Shown here piece after piece: positions 43,817-53,623 of a stretch of 64,000 nt of DNA. How positions within the stretch are numbered: position 1 is the first letter of the stretch; each line of letters begins with the position of its first letter. The position numbers and the translations under genes are program-made. Source of the stretch: Pseudothauera lacus (GTDB lineage: Bacteria; Pseudomonadota; Gammaproteobacteria; Burkholderiales; Rhodocyclaceae). Location: the NCBI RefSeq assembly GCF_003034845.1, contig NZ_PZKC01000001.1, positions 331,473-395,472 of the forward strand. The letters are read 5' to 3'. The notes beneath the pieces are model-generated. The model had not been told where the DNA came from, made no database searches, and saw nothing but the letters and a program-made list of their open reading frames with translations.

Positions 43817-43858
43817 ATGCTAGCGGTAGCCATCCCGAAACTGATTGACAGGCATCAA
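43817..43858 (-). promoter_or_regulatory. FNR/DNR-type box and -10 between divergent cytochrome genes
   Basis: TTGAC-AGGC-ATCAA (43845-43858) matches TTGAT-N4-ATCAA at 9 of 10 positions. On the minus strand a TAGCAT hexamer (43817-43822) lies 29.5 bases from the box centre, the same spacing as at nosZ and nosR, predicting a start near 43810 for the lipoprotein cytochrome. In the other direction no good -10 is found at that distance, though a weaker CATATG lies at 43874. Confidence 0.68.
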
Positions 43859-43961
43859 TTCCTTCCCCGCCGGCATATGCCGTCTGCTGTAGCCCACCGC
43901 GAGCATGTCCGCTACACTCTGACGAAAGCGATACCGGTCCAACAACAACGAGGAGGTAGAG

Positions 43962-44291
43962 ATGAGAAAGATCGCCATTGCCGCTGCCGCGGCCCTGCTC
44001 CCCGCCACCTGTGCGTGGGCATCCGCACCACCGGCGGAAATCGCCGCATTGCTCAAGGACAACAACTGTACGGTCTGCCACCTGATCAGCGGGCGTACCG
44101 TGGTCGGCCCTTCGTACGCCGACATCGCCGCGCGCTACGCTGACGACAAGGCCGGCGCCGTCGCGGTCCTTGCCGAGCGGGTGAAGAACGGTTCGGACGC
44201 CAAGGTCTGGGGGGCAGCGCCGATGCCGGCGGCACCGAAGATCAGCGAGGCGGAGGCCGAGGCCGTGGTGAAGTGGATTCTCGGGCTGTAA
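43962..44291 (+). CDS. Periplasmic cytochrome c-551-like protein
   Basis: 109 residues with GAGGAGG ahead of the ATG, a cleavable signal peptide (KIAIAAAAALLPATCAWA) and a small class I cytochrome: NNCTVCHLISGRTVVGPSYADIAARY with the CxxCH haem site and APMPAAPKISEAEAEAVVKWILGL with the Met ligand. Cytochromes of this size act as soluble electron carriers to periplasmic denitrification enzymes. It diverges from the lipoprotein cytochrome, with an FNR/DNR box between them. Confidence 0.93.
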   Translation: MRKIAIAAAAALLPATCAWASAPPAEIAALLKDNNCTVCHLISGRTVVGPSYADIAARYADDKAGAVAVLAERVKNGSDAKVWGAAPMPAAPKISEAEAEAVVKWILGL

Positions 44292-44300
44292 TCGTGAAAA

Positions 44301-44322
44301 GGCCAGTTCCGCGGAACTGGCC
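44301..44322. terminator. Bidirectional terminator between cytochrome and tRNA-His
   Basis: GGCCAGTTCC-GC-GGAACTGGCC, a perfect 10-bp stem. TTCTT follows on the plus strand and TTTT follows on the minus strand, so it can end both the cytochrome transcript and the tRNA transcript. Confidence 0.85.
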
Positions 44323-44335
44323 TTCTTGCATCTTG

Positions 44336-44412
44336 TGGGGCGACATACCGGTTTCGAACCGGTGACCTTTGGAGCCACAATCCAACGCTCTACCAACTGA
44401 GCTAATGCCGCC
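44336..44412 (-). tRNA. tRNA-His (anticodon GTG)
   Basis: Full cloverleaf with the acceptor stem GCGGCAT/ATGTCGC, D-arm TTAGCTCAGTTGGTAGAGC, anticodon loop ATTGTGGC region with GTG, T-arm ACCGGTTCGAAACCGGT and an encoded CCA. The extra 5' G (position -1) opposite C73, the identity mark of tRNA-His, is encoded. Confidence 0.96.
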
Positions 44413-44457
44413 ACTTTCTGGAACCCGTCTGTCGACGCGCTCCGCAAAACCTGTCTC

Positions 44458-44534
44458 TGGCCTGCCCGGCAGGGATCGAACCTGCAACCCCCGGCTTAGA
44501 AGGCCGGTGCTCTATCCAATTGAGCTACGGGCAG
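44458..44534 (-). tRNA. tRNA-Arg (anticodon TCT)
   Basis: Cloverleaf with the acceptor CTGCCCG/CGGGCAG, anticodon loop CTTCTAA (TCT, reading AGA/AGG), T-arm GCAGGTTCGATCCCTGC and an encoded CCA after discriminator G. It is the middle member of a Pro-Arg-His cluster on the minus strand. Confidence 0.96.
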
Positions 44535-44561
44535 ATTCCACACGGGCAACCGGGGGTGAGC

Positions 44562-44638
44562 TGGTCGGGGTGGAGGGATTCGAACCCCCGACATCTTGCT
44601 CCCAAAGCAAGCGCGCTACCGGACTGCGCTACACCCCG
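44562..44638 (-). tRNA. tRNA-Pro (anticodon TGG)
   Basis: Cloverleaf beginning CGGGGTGTAGCGCAG, anticodon loop TTTGGGA (TGG), T-arm GGGGGTTCGAATCCCTC and an encoded ACCA end. The first of three tRNAs read leftward. Confidence 0.96.
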
Positions 44639-44827
44639 AGAGCCGCGAATAATACACAGTAGTCACAGGCGCGTCAAACACTGCCGGACACTTTTCCGCG
44701 CACCCCGCAAAAAGGCCTGAAGCCGCTCCCCGTCGGGCTTTGCAGCTTGCCGACAAGGGGCGTTTCTGCTATCTAAAGAGCTCCCCGACGCGTTCGCGCA
44801 ACACGTCGTCCGTACACCATCGCCATA

Positions 44828-45262
44828 GTGTCCACCATGCCCGAAGAGAGCCTGCACAAACAGTTTCCTCCCTACGTTCCCGGCAAGGGCGAGGAGTACA
44901 TGAGCGAGAAGCAGCTGAATCACTTCCGCAACGTGCTCGAAACCCTCAAGCGCGAGTTGATGGAGGACATCGAACGCACCGTCCATGCCCTGCAGGATGA
45001 GCCGACCAGCTATGCAGACCCCAATGACCGTGCCAGCCAGGAGTCCGACCTCGCTCTCGAACTGCGCAACCGCGATCGCGAAGGCCGGCTGATCAAGAAG
45101 GTGGATGAAGCCCTCGCCCGCCTCAGCGAAGGCGAGTACGGCTACTGCGACTCCTGTGGCGTGGAGATCGGTCTGAAGCGCCTGGAGGCCCGCCCGACGG
45201 CAAACCTGTGCATCGACTGCAAGACCCTGGAAGAGATGCGCGAACGCCAACTGGGCAAGTAA
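44828..45262 (+). CDS. dksA: RNA polymerase-binding transcription factor DksA
   Basis: 144 residues. DksA enters the RNA polymerase secondary channel and works with ppGpp. The coiled coil (NHFRNVLETLKRELMEDIERTVHALQDEPTSYADPNDRASQESD) carries the tip Asp residues (about YADPND), and the four-Cys zinc finger is GYCDSCGVEIG...LCIDCKTLEE. The frame opens with GTG at 44828; an ATG at 44837 is an equally possible start, and no clear ribosome binding site decides between them. Confidence 0.95.
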   Translation: MSTMPEESLHKQFPPYVPGKGEEYMSEKQLNHFRNVLETLKRELMEDIERTVHALQDEPTSYADPNDRASQESDLALELRNRDREGRLIKKVDEALARLSEGEYGYCDSCGVEIGLKRLEARPTANLCIDCKTLEEMRERQLGK

Positions 45263-45274
45263 GCGCCTCAGGAC

Positions 45275-45308
45275 AGCAAAAAGGGACGCCGCGGCGTCCC
45301 TTTTTGCT
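45275..45308. terminator. Bidirectional intrinsic terminator between dksA and pnp
   Basis: AGCAAAAAGGGACGCC-GC-GGCGTCCCTTTTTGCT is a perfect 16-bp inverted repeat with T-runs in both directions, between the convergent dksA and pnp genes. Confidence 0.93.
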
Positions 45309-45325
45309 GTGCAGGCGTGGCGTGC

Positions 45326-47428
45326 TCAGCCAGCGTTCTGCGGTTCAAGCAGCGCCTTCATCGACAGGCGGATCTTGCCGCGCTCGTCGGTTTCCAGCAC
45401 CTTGACGCGCACCACCTGACCTTCCTTGACGTAGTCGCCGACGTTATTGACGCGCTCGTTGGCGATCTGCGAGACGTGCAGCAGGCCGTCACGGCCCGGC
45501 AGGATGTTCACGATGGCGCCGAAGTCCAGCAGGCGCAGGACGGTGCCTTCGTAGACCTTGCCGATCTCGACCTCGGCGGTGATCGCCTCGATCTTCTCCT
45601 TGGCGGCCTGTGCGCCTTCGGCGCTCACCGAGGAGATGGTGATGCTGCCGTCGTCCTCGATCTCGATGACGGTACCGGTCTCTTCCTGCAGCGCACGGAT
45701 CACCGCACCGCCCTTGCCGATCACGTCGCGGATCTTCTCGGGGTTGATCTTCATGTTGATCATGCGCGGGGCGAACTCGGAGACTTCGCCGCGGTGCGAG
45801 GCAAGGGCCTGCTTCATCTGCGCGAGGATGTGCAGGCGGCCTTCGCCGGCCTGCGCCAGCGCGACCTGCATGATCTCCTTGGTGATGCCCTGGATCTTGA
45901 TGTCCATCTGCAGCGCAGTGACACCGTTCTCGGTACCGGCGACCTTGAAGTCCATGTCGCCGAGGTGATCCTCGTCACCGAGGATGTCGGTGAGCACGGC
46001 AAAGCGGTTGCCGTCCTTGATCAGACCCATGGCGATGCCGGCGACGTGCGCCTTCATCGGCACGCCGGCATCCATCAGTGCCAGCGAACCACCGCACACC
46101 GAGGCCATCGAGCTGGAGCCGTTGGATTCGGTGATTTCCGACACCAGACGGACGGTGTAGCTGAAGTCTTCGGCGGGCGGCAGGGCAGCGATCAGGGCAC
46201 GCTTGGCGAGACGGCCGTGGCCGACCTCGCGACGCTTGGTGACGCCGAAACGGCCGGTCTCGCCGGTGCAGAACGGCGGGAAGTTGTAGTGCAGCATGAA
46301 GTTTTCGCGGTATTCGCCGGCGATGGCGTCGATGATCTGCTCATCGCGACCGGTGCCGAGCGTTGCCACCACCAGGGCCTGGGTCTCGCCACGGGTGAAC
46401 AGAGCCGAGCCGTGGGTGCGCGGCAGCACGCCGACGCGGATGTCGATCGGACGCACGGTGCGGGTGTCGCGCCCGTCGATGCGCGGCTCGCCGTTGAGGA
46501 TGCGGCTGCGCACGATGCCGGCTTCGAGTTCGTGGAAGATGTCCTTCACTTCGTTCAGCGAGGGCGGGTTGTCCACGCCTTCGGTGACCGCAGCGACGAC
46601 GCTCTTGCGGATCTCGTTGAGACGCTCGCTGCGCGCCTGCTTGCTGGTGATGTTGAAGGCCTGCTCCAGATCCGCAGCGGCAAGCTCCTTGATGCGGGCG
46701 ATGAGCGCTTCGTTGGCGGGCGGTGCCTGCCAGTTCCATTCCGGTTTGCCGGCCACTTCGACCAGTTCGTTGATCGCGCGGATGGCGTGCTGCATCTGCT
46801 CGTGGCCATACACCACGGCGCCCAGCATGACCGCTTCGGAGAGTTCCTTGGCTTCGGACTCGACCATCAGCACGGCGCTTGCGGTACCGGCAACGACGAG
46901 GTTGAGCTGGCTGGTCTGCAGTTCGGTGGTGGTCGGGTTGAGCAGATACTGGCCGTCGGCATAACCCACGCGCGCGGCGCCGATGGGACCGTTGAAGGGG
47001 ATGCCGGAAATGGCCAGCGCGGCCGAGGCACCGATCATCGCCGGGATGTCGGAATCGACTTCCGGGTTCAGCGACAGGACGGTGACGATGACCTGCACTT
47101 CATTGTAGAAACCTTCCGGGAAGAGCGGACGGATGGGGCGGTCGATGAGGCGGGAAGTCAGCGTTTCCTTCTCGGTGGGACGGCCTTCGCGCTTGAAGAA
47201 GCCGCCCGGGATGCGCCCGGCGGCGTAGAACTTCTCGACGTAATCGACGGTGAGGGGGAAGAAGTCCTGCCCCGGCTTGGCGTCCTTGGCGGCGACCACG
47301 GTGGCCAGCACCACGGTGTCGTCCATATTGACGATCACGGCGCCGCCGGCCTGGCGAGCAACCTCGCCGGTTTCAAGGGTGACGGCATGGGCGCCGTAGG
47401 CGAACGTTTTCTTGATGGAAGTAGGCAA
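45326..47428 (-). CDS. pnp: Polyribonucleotide nucleotidyltransferase (PNPase)
   Basis: The start is a TTG at 47428 with AAAGGA upstream: the resulting N-terminus, [30 protein letters not shown], is the conserved PNPase start, and no ATG lies nearby (the ATG at 47524 lies beyond the leader hairpin). 700 residues: two RNase PH domains ([40 protein letters not shown] with catalytic acids), a KH domain ([21 protein letters not shown]) and an S1 domain ([29 protein letters not shown]). It degrades RNA 3' to 5' with phosphate and joins the degradosome in many bacteria. Confidence 0.98.
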   Translation of the reverse strand: MPTSIKKTFAYGAHAVTLETGEVARQAGGAVIVNMDDTVVLATVVAAKDAKPGQDFFPLTVDYVEKFYAAGRIPGGFFKREGRPTEKETLTSRLIDRPIRPLFPEGFYNEVQVIVTVLSLNPEVDSDIPAMIGASAALAISGIPFNGPIGAARVGYADGQYLLNPTTTELQTSQLNLVVAGTASAVLMVESEAKELSEAVMLGAVVYGHEQMQHAIRAINELVEVAGKPEWNWQAPPANEALIARIKELAAADLEQAFNITSKQARSERLNEIRKSVVAAVTEGVDNPPSLNEVKDIFHELEAGIVRSRILNGEPRIDGRDTRTVRPIDIRVGVLPRTHGSALFTRGETQALVVATLGTGRDEQIIDAIAGEYRENFMLHYNFPPFCTGETGRFGVTKRREVGHGRLAKRALIAALPPAEDFSYTVRLVSEITESNGSSSMASVCGGSLALMDAGVPMKAHVAGIAMGLIKDGNRFAVLTDILGDEDHLGDMDFKVAGTENGVTALQMDIKIQGITKEIMQVALAQAGEGRLHILAQMKQALASHRGEVSEFAPRMINMKINPEKIRDVIGKGGAVIRALQEETGTVIEIEDDGSITISSVSAEGAQAAKEKIEAITAEVEIGKVYEGTVLRLLDFGAIVNILPGRDGLLHVSQIANERVNNVGDYVKEGQVVRVKVLETDERGKIRLSMKALLEPQNAG

Positions 47429-47497
47429 GGGATTTTCCTTTTTCGATAGGTGCAGCAAACAACAACTGCAAGGTTGAAGGTCCGCGCGCGAAAGTGA

Positions 47498-47536
47498 CAA
47501 AGCCGGGACTGCCCGCAAGGGCACGTCCCGGCTTTG
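47498..47536 (-). promoter_or_regulatory. Long hairpin in the rpsO-pnp intercistronic region
   Basis: CAAAGCCGGGAC pairs perfectly with GTCCCGGCTTTG (12 bp), enclosing a second stem TGCCC-GCAA-GGGCA with one bulged C. This resembles in position and form the double-stranded leader that RNase III cuts in the E. coli rpsO-pnp message, which allows PNPase to control its own synthesis. It could also attenuate or terminate rpsO transcripts. RNase III control here is inference. Confidence 0.6.
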
Positions 47537-47587
47537 CTGGCCTAGCTAGCCGAATCCGGCGCTGTCGGACGTGTCACGACCGACGAC

Positions 47588-47857
47588 TTACTTGCGCAGA
47601 CCCAGACGCTCGATCAGGTTGCGATAGCTGTCGGCGTTGGTGCGCTTGAGGTAGTCCAGCAGCTTGCGACGGCGGCTGACCATCTTGAGCAGACCACGAC
47701 GGGAGTGGTGGTCCTTGGCGTTGGCCTTGAAGTGGCCGGTGAGACCGTTGATGCGGGTGGTCAGCAGGGCCACCTGGACTTCCGGCGAGCCGGTATCGCC
47801 CTGGGCGCGCTGGTATTCGGCAACAACTTGGGCCTTGGTGGTGGTATCGAGAGCCAT
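47588..47857 (-). CDS. rpsO: Ribosomal protein S15
   Basis: 89 residues from the ATG at 47857 ([44 protein letters not shown]...), the full universal S15 with [22 protein letters not shown] binding 16S rRNA helices 20-22. Upstream ATG extensions in frame are not S15-like. It lies between truB and pnp as in most proteobacteria. Confidence 0.98.
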   Translation of the reverse strand: MALDTTTKAQVVAEYQRAQGDTGSPEVQVALLTTRINGLTGHFKANAKDHHSRRGLLKMVSRRRKLLDYLKRTNADSYRNLIERLGLRK

Positions 47858-47935
47858 GTGCGTGTTTACTCGTCTATTTCTGTCAATCAGAAGCGGCGAA
47901 TTATAGCTGACGCCGCGCGGAAAACTCAATCGAAA

Positions 47936-48853
47936 TCATGCAGCAGCGCCGGAAGCGGCGGTGGCGATGAGGCGTTTTGGCGACAGTTTGCCATCCTCAC
48001 CGAGTACCGCAAGCCCCAGGAAGCGCTCTCCGGCATACACCCGCAGCAGACCCGGTGCCGGCGCGACAATGCCGTCGAGCTGACGCCCCTGCAGCAGGGC
48101 CTGCGCCTGCTGCGGATCGAGCACGGCAGACGGGAAAGCCGCCACCAGCGCATCGACCGGCGCCAGCAATGCATCGCGTTCGGCTTCCGGGCAGGACTGC
48201 AGCTGCGCCAGTGGCACCGCGGCAGCAATCCCGAAGGCGCCGATACGGGTGCGGCGCAGCGCCGCGAGGTGGGCGCCACAGCCCAGCGCACGACCGATGT
48301 CGACGGCAAGGCTGCGGATGTAGGTCCCCTTGCTGCAGCTCACCCGCAGATCGACGAACTCGCCGTCAAAACCTTCCAGGCTGAGCTCGTGGATCACCAC
48401 CGGGCGCGCCTCGAGCTCGACATCGATACCGGCGCGGGCATACTCGTAGAGTGGCCGGCCGTCGCGCTTGAGCGCAGAGAAGATCGGCGGCACCTGCTCG
48501 ATGGCGCCACGGAAGCGTTCCAGCACCGCCTCCAGGGCCGCGCGGTCGACCGTCACTGCAGCCTGCGCGGTAACGCTGCCTTCGGCATCGCCGGTATCGG
48601 TTTCGGCGCCCAGACGGAGGCGGGCCTCGTAGGTCTTGTCGGCATCGAGCAGCATCTGCGAGAACTTGGTGGCCTCGCCAAAGGTCAGCGGCAGCAGGCC
48701 GCTGGCCAGCGGATCGAGGGTGCCGGTATGCCCCGCCTTGGCAGCGTTGAGCACGCGGCGGGCAGCCTGCAGGGCGCCATTGGAGGTCATGCCGCAGGGC
48801 TTGTCGAGCAACAGCACGCCATCGAGCGGACGGCGCTGGTGACGGAATTGCAT
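47936..48853 (-). CDS. truB: tRNA pseudouridine(55) synthase
   Basis: 305 residues. TruB makes pseudouridine 55 in the T-loop of tRNAs. Motifs: PLDGVLLLDKPCGMTSN, the catalytic Asp in KAGHTGTLDPLASGLLP, and VSCSKGTYIRSLAVDIG. The C-terminal part is a small PUA-like domain. Confidence 0.97.
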   Translation of the reverse strand: MQFRHQRRPLDGVLLLDKPCGMTSNGALQAARRVLNAAKAGHTGTLDPLASGLLPLTFGEATKFSQMLLDADKTYEARLRLGAETDTGDAEGSVTAQAAVTVDRAALEAVLERFRGAIEQVPPIFSALKRDGRPLYEYARAGIDVELEARPVVIHELSLEGFDGEFVDLRVSCSKGTYIRSLAVDIGRALGCGAHLAALRRTRIGAFGIAAAVPLAQLQSCPEAERDALLAPVDALVAAFPSAVLDPQQAQALLQGRQLDGIVAPAPGLLRVYAGERFLGLAVLGEDGKLSPKRLIATAASGAAA

Positions 48854-48919
48854 GAACGAATCCGGGAATGGACTGCGCGCAGCGCCACCGCCCCGCAGGG
48901 CGGCAGGCGCCGGTGCACA

Positions 48920-49297
48920 TCAGTCGTCGTCGCGGTGGCGCGCCTGATCCTCGCGCACCACCTGATCGATGAGCGAGGACAGGCGACTGCCCTGCTCCAG
49001 CGAACGGTCGTAGTGGAAATGCAGCTCGGGAATGGTGTGGATACGCACCCGCCGACCAAGCTCGCGGCGCAGGAAACCGCTGGCACGCTGGAGGCCGGAG
49101 AGGATGTCGTCCAGCCCCTCCTCGCCCTTCAGCGAGGTGAAATACACCTTCGCATGCGCGTAGTCGGGGGTGATCTCGACTTCGGTCAGCGAAATCATGC
49201 CGATGCGCGGATCCTTGACTTCCAGCCGGATCAGTTCGGCCAGCTCGCGGCGGATCTGCTCCACCACGCGCTGGCTGCGTGAATACTCCTTGGGCAT
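48920..49297 (-). CDS. rbfA: 30S ribosome-binding factor A
   Basis: 125 residues with the KH-like RbfA fold: SQRVVEQIRRELAELIRLEVKDPRIGMISLTEVEITPDYAHAKVYFT and LRRELGRRVRIHTIPELHFHYDRSLEQG. It assists maturation of the 16S rRNA 5' end, important in cold. The gene begins two bases after the infB stop. Confidence 0.97.
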   Translation of the reverse strand: MPKEYSRSQRVVEQIRRELAELIRLEVKDPRIGMISLTEVEITPDYAHAKVYFTSLKGEEGLDDILSGLQRASGFLRRELGRRVRIHTIPELHFHYDRSLEQGSRLSSLIDQVVREDQARHRDDD

Positions 49298-49299
49298 GG

Positions 49300-52107
49300 T
49301 CAGAGCGTCCGTGCCACTTCACGCACTTCGAAGATCTCCAGCTGGTCGCCTTCCTGGATGTCGTTGTAGTTCTTCAGCTGCAGACCGCACTCGTAGCCGA
49401 ACTTGACTTCCTTGACGTCGTCCTTGAAGCGCTTCAGGGAGTCGAGCTCGCCGGTCCATTGCACCACGTTGTTGCGCAGCAGACGGGCGGAGGAACCCCG
49501 TTTGACGACACCTTCGAGGACGTAGCAACCCGCCACCGAGCCGACGCGGGAGATGGTGAACACCTGGCGGATCTCCACCAGGCCGATGACCTCTTCGCGC
49601 TTCTCGGGCGCCAGCATGCCGGACAACGCGGACTTCACCTCGTCGAGGGCGTCGTAGATGATGTTGTAGTAGCGGATGTCGACACCGAAGCTCTCCGCCA
49701 GCTTGCGCGCACCGGCATCGGCACGGGTGTTGAAGCCGATGATCACCGCGCCGGAGGCCTGTGCGAGGTTGACGTCGGATTCGCTGATGCCGCCCACCGC
49801 ACCGTGGATGACGTTGACGCGCACCTCGTCGTTGGAGAGCTTGTTGAGCGACTGCACCAGCGCCTCCTGCGAGCCCTGCACGTCGGCCTTGACGATCAGC
49901 GGCAGGGTCTTGACTTCGCCCTCGGCCATCTGTTCGAGCATGGTTTCGAGCTTCGCGGCCTGCTGCTTGGCGAGTTTGACGTCGCGGTACTTGCCCTGGC
50001 GGAACAGGGCAATCTCGCGCGCCTTCTTCTCGTCGGCAAGGACGATGGCCTCGTCGCCGGCGGCAGGCACATCGGAAAGACCGAGGATTTCGACCGGAAT
50101 CGACGGGCCGGCCTGCTCGATGGGCTTGCCGTTCTCGTCGAGCATGGCGCGGATGCGCCCGAAGGTGGCGCCGACCAGCAGCACGTCGCCCTTGCGCAGG
50201 GTACCGGACTGCACCAGCAGTGACGCCACCGCACCACGCCCCTTGTCGAGACGGGCTTCGACGATGATGCCCTTTGCCGGGGTATCGTCGGGTGCGCGCA
50301 GTTCGAGCACTTCGGCCTGCAGCAGCACGGCTTCGAGGAGGTCGTCGATACCGAGCCCGCTCTTCGCCGACACCGGCACGAACATCACTTCGCCACCGTA
50401 TTCTTCCGGCACCACGCTCTCGGCAACCAGCTCCTGCTTGACGCGGTCGGGATTGGCCTCGGGCTTGTCGATCTTGGTGATCGCCACCACGATGGGCACA
50501 TTGGCGGCCTGGGCGTGGTGGATGGCCTCGCGGGTCTGCGGCATCACGCCGTCGTCGGCGGCCACCACCAGAATGACGATGTCGGTGGCCTTGGCGCCAC
50601 GCGCACGCATCGCGGTAAAGGCCTCGTGACCCGGCGTATCGAGGAAGGTGACCATGCCACGCTCGGTTTCGACGTGGTAGGCACCGATGTGCTGGGTAAT
50701 GCCGCCGTGCTCGCCTTCGGCAACCTTGGCGCGGCGGATGTAGTCGAGCAGCGAGGTCTTGCCGTGGTCGACGTGACCCATCACCGTCACCACCGGGGCG
50801 CGCGGCTTGAGCTCGGCATCCTTGTGCTCGTTGTGGTCTTCGAGGAAGGCATCGGGGTCGTCGAGCTTGGCAGCGACGGCCTGGTGACCCATCTCCTCGA
50901 CGATGATCATCGCGGTGTCCTGATCGAGCACCTGGTTGATGGTCACCATGGTGCCCATCTTCATCAGGGTCTTGATGACTTCGGTGGCCTTCACCGACAT
51001 CTTGTGGGCGAGATCGGCGACGGTGATGGTCTCCGGCACATGGACCTCGCGGACGATGGGCTCGGACGGCGCCTGGAAGCCGGAACGGTCGTCCTGCTGG
51101 TGGCGACCGCCGCCGTGGCGACCACCGCCGCGCGCGCCCTTCCAGCCGGCGGACGCGCCCACTTCACCACGGGTCTTCAGACCACCGCGGCGCTTGGCGC
51201 TGTCGGCTTCGCGCGCGGGTGCCCCGCGCTTGACATCCTTGCCCGCCTTGTCGTCGCTCTTCGCCGGGCGATGCAGGGTGCCGCTGGGCCCCTTGGCAGC
51301 CGGGCGTGCAGCCTCTTCGGCCTTCTTCTTCTCTTCCGCACGCAGGCGGGCCTCTTCTTCGAGGCGACGCGCCTCGGAGGCCGCACGGGTGGCGGCTTCG
51401 CGCTCCTGGCGGGCGCGCAGATCGGCGAGCTGGCGTTCCTTGAGGGCGCGGGCACGACGCTCTTCGGCCTCGCGGGCGGCGCGCTCTTCATCACTGAGCA
51501 GCTCGCTGATGGTCAGCGGCCGGGCAGGCGCAGTTTCGGCAGGCGTCTCTGCGGCCACTTCAGCAACTTCGGCAGGCTTCTCATCGACGACCGCGACGAC
51601 GGCTTCGGCTTCAGGCTCGACCGCGGCAACCGGCACCTCGACCTCGGGCGCAGCAGCGGGCTCTTCGACCGCTGCCACTTCGGCAACGACGGGCTCGGCT
51701 GCAACCGGCACTTCGACCACCGGCTCGACAATCGCCTCAACGACAGCCTCGACGACAGGAGTTTCCTCGACGGCAGCGGCCTGCTCGGCGGCGGCTTCGG
51801 CAAGCAAGTCATCGCGCTTCACGAAGGTGCGCTTCTTGCGCACCTCTACCTGCACCGTGCGGGCACGCCCGGTGGAGTCGGTAGCGCGGATCTCGCTGGT
51901 CTGCTTGCGGGTCAGGGTGATCTTGCCCTTGGGCTCGGTATCGCCATGGGAGCGGCGCAGGTAGTCGAGCAACTGCGCCTTGTCCTGTTCGCTCAGCAGA
52001 TCGTCGGCGCCGCCCTTGACCACGCCCGCCTTGCTGAGTTGTTCGAGCAGCACCGCGGCCGGCATTTTCAGTTCGCCGGCAAACTGGGTTACGCTCATCT
52101 GTTCCAT
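49300..52107 (-). CDS. infB: Translation initiation factor IF-2
   Basis: 935 residues. The start at 52107 has GGGAGGG upstream and gives [24 protein letters not shown], the usual N-domain. A long Ala/Glu/Val/Pro-rich linker (about residues 110-200) and a charged helical stretch precede the G domain with [16 protein letters not shown] (about 443-458), [16 protein letters not shown] and NKIDKPEAN-type G4 (TKIDKPEAN). C-terminal domains bind initiator tRNA. It lies between nusA and rbfA. Confidence 0.98.
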   Translation of the reverse strand: MEQMSVTQFAGELKMPAAVLLEQLSKAGVVKGGADDLLSEQDKAQLLDYLRRSHGDTEPKGKITLTRKQTSEIRATDSTGRARTVQVEVRKKRTFVKRDDLLAEAAAEQAAAVEETPVVEAVVEAIVEPVVEVPVAAEPVVAEVAAVEEPAAAPEVEVPVAAVEPEAEAVVAVVDEKPAEVAEVAAETPAETAPARPLTISELLSDEERAAREAEERRARALKERQLADLRARQEREAATRAASEARRLEEEARLRAEEKKKAEEAARPAAKGPSGTLHRPAKSDDKAGKDVKRGAPAREADSAKRRGGLKTRGEVGASAGWKGARGGGRHGGGRHQQDDRSGFQAPSEPIVREVHVPETITVADLAHKMSVKATEVIKTLMKMGTMVTINQVLDQDTAMIIVEEMGHQAVAAKLDDPDAFLEDHNEHKDAELKPRAPVVTVMGHVDHGKTSLLDYIRRAKVAEGEHGGITQHIGAYHVETERGMVTFLDTPGHEAFTAMRARGAKATDIVILVVAADDGVMPQTREAIHHAQAANVPIVVAITKIDKPEANPDRVKQELVAESVVPEEYGGEVMFVPVSAKSGLGIDDLLEAVLLQAEVLELRAPDDTPAKGIIVEARLDKGRGAVASLLVQSGTLRKGDVLLVGATFGRIRAMLDENGKPIEQAGPSIPVEILGLSDVPAAGDEAIVLADEKKAREIALFRQGKYRDVKLAKQQAAKLETMLEQMAEGEVKTLPLIVKADVQGSQEALVQSLNKLSNDEVRVNVIHGAVGGISESDVNLAQASGAVIIGFNTRADAGARKLAESFGVDIRYYNIIYDALDEVKSALSGMLAPEKREEVIGLVEIRQVFTISRVGSVAGCYVLEGVVKRGSSARLLRNNVVQWTGELDSLKRFKDDVKEVKFGYECGLQLKNYNDIQEGDQLEIFEVREVARTL

Positions 52108-52120
52108 ACATGCCCTCCCA

Positions 52121-53596
52121 TCATTCTTCGAACCAGTGGGCGCGTGCTGTGGAAATCAGCGCCGTGGCCCGTTCTTCGTCAATCCCGGCAAGCTCGACCA
52201 GCTCATCCACAGCGAGATCGGCCAGCTCGTCACGGGTACGAACGCCCTTCTGGGCAAGCGTGGCGGCAAGCGACTTGTCCATGCCTTCAAGGCCGAGGAG
52301 GTCGTCGGAAACCTTTTCGAGCTGCTCTTCGGTGACGATGGCCGCGGTGAGCAGCACGTTACGGGCGCGGTTGCGCAACTCGGTCACGGTCTCCTCGTCG
52401 AAGGCCTCGATCTCGAGCATCTCCGCCAGCGGAACGTAGGCAATCTCCTCCAGCGAGGAAAAGCCTTCTTCGATCAGGATGTCGGCGACTTCGTCATCGA
52501 CATCGAGCTTGGACATGAACAGCGCGCGCAGCCCCTGGCGCTCCTGCTCGGAACGCTCGGCCGATTCGGCCTCGCTCATCAGGTTGATGGTCCAGCCGGT
52601 AAGCTCGGAAGCGAGCTTGACGTTCTGGCCGCTGCGCCCGATGGCGATGGCGAGGTTGTTTTCGTCGACCACCACGTCCATGCCGTGGGTCTCCTCATCG
52701 ACGACGATGGAGACCACCTCGGCCGGCTGCAGCGCGGCGATGACGAACTGCGCCGGATCCTGCGCCCAGACGATGATGTCGATCTGCTCGCCGCCGATTT
52801 CGTTGCGCACCGCGGTGACCCGCGAGCCGCGCAGGCCGACGCAGGTACCGATCGGGTCGATGCGTGGATCGTTCGACTTGACGGCGATCTTGGCGCGCAG
52901 ACCGGGGTCGCGGGCGCAGGCCTTGATCTCCAGCAGACCGTCTTCGATCTCCGGCACTTCGAGCTCGAAGAGCCTCATGAGGAATTCCGGCGCGGTGCGC
53001 GACAGCACCAGCTGCGGGCCGCGCGCGCTGCGGTCGATGCGCAGCAGGAAGGCCTTGACGCGATCGCCGACGCGCAGGTTCTCGCGCGGGATCATCTGAT
53101 CGCGCGGCAGCACGGCTTCCATGCGGCCGACCTCGATGATCGCGTTGCCCCGCTCCATGCGCTTGATGGAGCCGGAGACGAGGAATTCCTTGCGTTCGAG
53201 GAAGTCGTTGAGCACCTGCTCGCGCTCGGCATCGCGGATCTTCTGCAGGATCACCTGCTTGGCGGCCTGGGCGCCGATACGGCCGAAGTCGATGGACTCC
53301 AGGGGCTCCTCGATGAAGTCGCCAAGCTGCACATCGGCCTTCACCTCACGGGCATCGATGATGCCCATCTCGGCCTCGTCGTTGCTCACTTCCTCGTCGA
53401 GCATCACCACCCAGCGACGCACGGAGTGGTAGTCGCCGGTCTCACGGTCGATGGTCACCACCACGTCGGCGTCATCATGGATGCGCTTTTTGGTCGCGGA
53501 GGCCAGCGCCGACTCCAGCGCGGCAAAAACGATGTCCTTGGCGACGTTCTTCTCACGGGCCAGGGCATCCACAAGCAGCAGAATCTCGCGGCTCAT
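52121..53596 (-). CDS. nusA: Transcription termination/antitermination factor NusA
   Basis: 491 residues: N-terminal RNA polymerase-binding domain ([28 protein letters not shown]), S1 ([23 protein letters not shown]), two KH domains ([47 protein letters not shown]) and two C-terminal acidic repeats ([37 protein letters not shown]). GAGGAA precedes the ATG. Confidence 0.98.
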   Translation of the reverse strand: MSREILLLVDALAREKNVAKDIVFAALESALASATKKRIHDDADVVVTIDRETGDYHSVRRWVVMLDEEVSNDEAEMGIIDAREVKADVQLGDFIEEPLESIDFGRIGAQAAKQVILQKIRDAEREQVLNDFLERKEFLVSGSIKRMERGNAIIEVGRMEAVLPRDQMIPRENLRVGDRVKAFLLRIDRSARGPQLVLSRTAPEFLMRLFELEVPEIEDGLLEIKACARDPGLRAKIAVKSNDPRIDPIGTCVGLRGSRVTAVRNEIGGEQIDIIVWAQDPAQFVIAALQPAEVVSIVVDEETHGMDVVVDENNLAIAIGRSGQNVKLASELTGWTINLMSEAESAERSEQERQGLRALFMSKLDVDDEVADILIEEGFSSLEEIAYVPLAEMLEIEAFDEETVTELRNRARNVLLTAAIVTEEQLEKVSDDLLGLEGMDKSLAATLAQKGVRTRDELADLAVDELVELAGIDEERATALISTARAHWFEE

Positions 53597-53623
53597 TTCC
53601 TCAAAACCTCCACATCCGAATGC

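Noticed and set aside
43845-43886. FNR/DNR box acting on the plus-strand cytochrome gene as well
   Set aside because: No -10-like hexamer is present at the spacing shared by the other three sites; a weaker one at 43874 leaves the question open, so the box is assigned to the minus-strand gene.
44336-44638. tRNA cluster as an integration site for a mobile element
   Set aside because: No integrase gene, no direct repeat of a tRNA 3' end and no change in composition is visible on either side.
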